Assembly (NCBI GenBank): GCA_017643305.1 | Contig: JAEPNQ010000028.1 | Location: 1 to 41,727 of the forward strand | From: Marinibacterium sp. | GTDB lineage: Bacteria > Pseudomonadota > Alphaproteobacteria > Rhodobacterales > Rhodobacteraceae | Length of the DNA: 41,727 nucleotides | Direction: 5' to 3' | Part shown: positions 41,344-41,727 of the stretch, piece after piece | Numbering within the stretch: position 1 is the stretch's first letter | Layout: each line of letters begins with the position of its first letter | Program-made: the position numbers and the translations under genes | Notes under the pieces: model-generated | What the model saw: only the letters and a program-made list of their open reading frames with translations | The model's database searches: none | Told to the model about the DNA's origin: nothing

Positions 41344-41688
41344 TCAACCGCTCAGTGTGCCAAGCGCGATGTTTTGGTACATGCCCCACAGGGCCGTGAA
41401 GAAAATGGCCAACGCGCCGATCATTTGGATTAAAATCCGTAGTCGTGACAGGCGGCGGCGCAGATCCGCACCCTTGTCGCCGGTTTCGGTCAGCCGCCGG
41501 GCAGTGGCCAAGCTCAACAACCCGACGCAAGACAAGGGAAAAGCCAGTAGAAAGACGGCCTGCGCAAATTCGATGGCATAGCCCCAGCCCAGGATCGCCA
41601 GCGTGGTCAGAAGGAAACAAGCCATCGCCAGAATGACCAGCCCGGCAGTGTCTGCGATATAAATCAATCGCGAAGCGTTCACGCGCAC
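41344..41688 (-). CDS. Small membrane protein of unknown function (may extend past the right edge)
   Basis: About 114 residues from a GTG at 41688, with three hydrophobic segments: LVILAMACFLLTTLAILGWG, FAQAVFLLAFPLSCVGLLSL and MIGALAIFFTALWGMY. A basic loop (ARRLTETGDKGADLRRRLSR) lies between the second and third. The frame stays open upstream to the window edge (FGGRAEADLEDIVRVNASRL), so the true start may lie outside. The stop is 22 bases from the mfd start, suggesting co-transcription. The family is not recognised. Confidence 0.6.
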   Translation of the reverse strand: MRVNASRLIYIADTAGLVILAMACFLLTTLAILGWGYAIEFAQAVFLLAFPLSCVGLLSLATARRLTETGDKGADLRRRLSRLRILIQMIGALAIFFTALWGMYQNIALGTLSG

Positions 41689-41727
41689 GATGTCTTCCAG
41701 ATCGGCCTCGGCTCGGCCGCCAAAGCG

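Noticed and set aside
1-41727. CRISPR arrays, insertion sequences, prophage genes and tRNA genes
   Set aside because: No regularly spaced repeats, transposase or phage motifs, or cloverleaf sequences were seen apart from the tmRNA acceptor domain.

Overview
The window looks like a chromosomal segment of a marine alphaproteobacterium of the Rhodobacteraceae (Roseobacter group). The evidence is high GC, a dmdA-acuI pair for dimethylsulfoniopropionate (DMSP), a trgA-trgB-cysK tellurite cluster, a chrA gene, and a circularly permuted two-piece tmRNA gene whose tag (ANDNRAPVAVAA) is of alphaproteobacterial type. Assignments rest on reading motifs by eye; no database search was run.

Left part (1-18.6 kb). 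A tightly packed minus-strand run encodes a cyclopropane-fatty-acid-synthase-like methyltransferase, TrgA, TrgB (cyclotransferase-like plus NUDIX), cysteine synthase and a truncated DUF3772 mechanosensitive channel. Before it lie a photolyase and a cysteine-desulfurase-like enzyme. Next come dmdA-acuI, a DUF2182-DUF1326 membrane/metal pair with a divergent GntR regulator, an MFS transporter, the tmRNA gene, a flavodoxin-fold quinone reductase and chrA. Three broken genes lie here: a frameshifted BCCT transporter, a DinB-family remnant and a von Willebrand A protein interrupted by an amber codon.

Centre (18.65-33.5 kb) is the most interesting part: a compact bacterial microcompartment (BMC) locus. 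A minus-strand operon carries a PuuA-like glutamine-synthetase-family ligase, one pentamer (BMC-P), one hexamer (BMC-H), an opine-dehydrogenase-like protein with a candidate encapsulation peptide, a CoA-acylating aldehyde dehydrogenase, one tandem-domain trimer (BMC-T), a malate/lactate-dehydrogenase-like protein with an unusual N-terminal extension, and a RidA deaminase. A sarcosine-oxidase-like flavoprotein is divergent. Beyond it are a class I glutamine amidotransferase, the three-part GlxD/GlxC/GlxB (N-methylglutamate-synthase-like) set, a GntR/FCD regulator and an M20 peptidase. The same palindrome, CTGTATACAG, stands before the ligase/oxidase pair and before glxB, and a two-mismatch form stands before the regulator, which suggests one regulon.

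My inference is that an amine is attached to glutamate (as a gamma-glutamyl amide, an N-alkylglutamate, or both), oxidised by the flavoprotein to release an aldehyde, and converted to acyl-CoA inside a shell. No phosphotransacylase or alcohol dehydrogenase of the classical metabolosome core is present in the window, so the cofactor-recycling scheme appears unconventional. The substrate cannot be read from the sequence.

Right part (33.5-41.7 kb) is housekeeping: a small secreted protein, acetyl-CoA synthetase with a clear terminator, the Mrp/ApbC iron-sulfur carrier, the transcription-repair coupling factor Mfd, and a small membrane protein whose reading frame stays open to the window edge.
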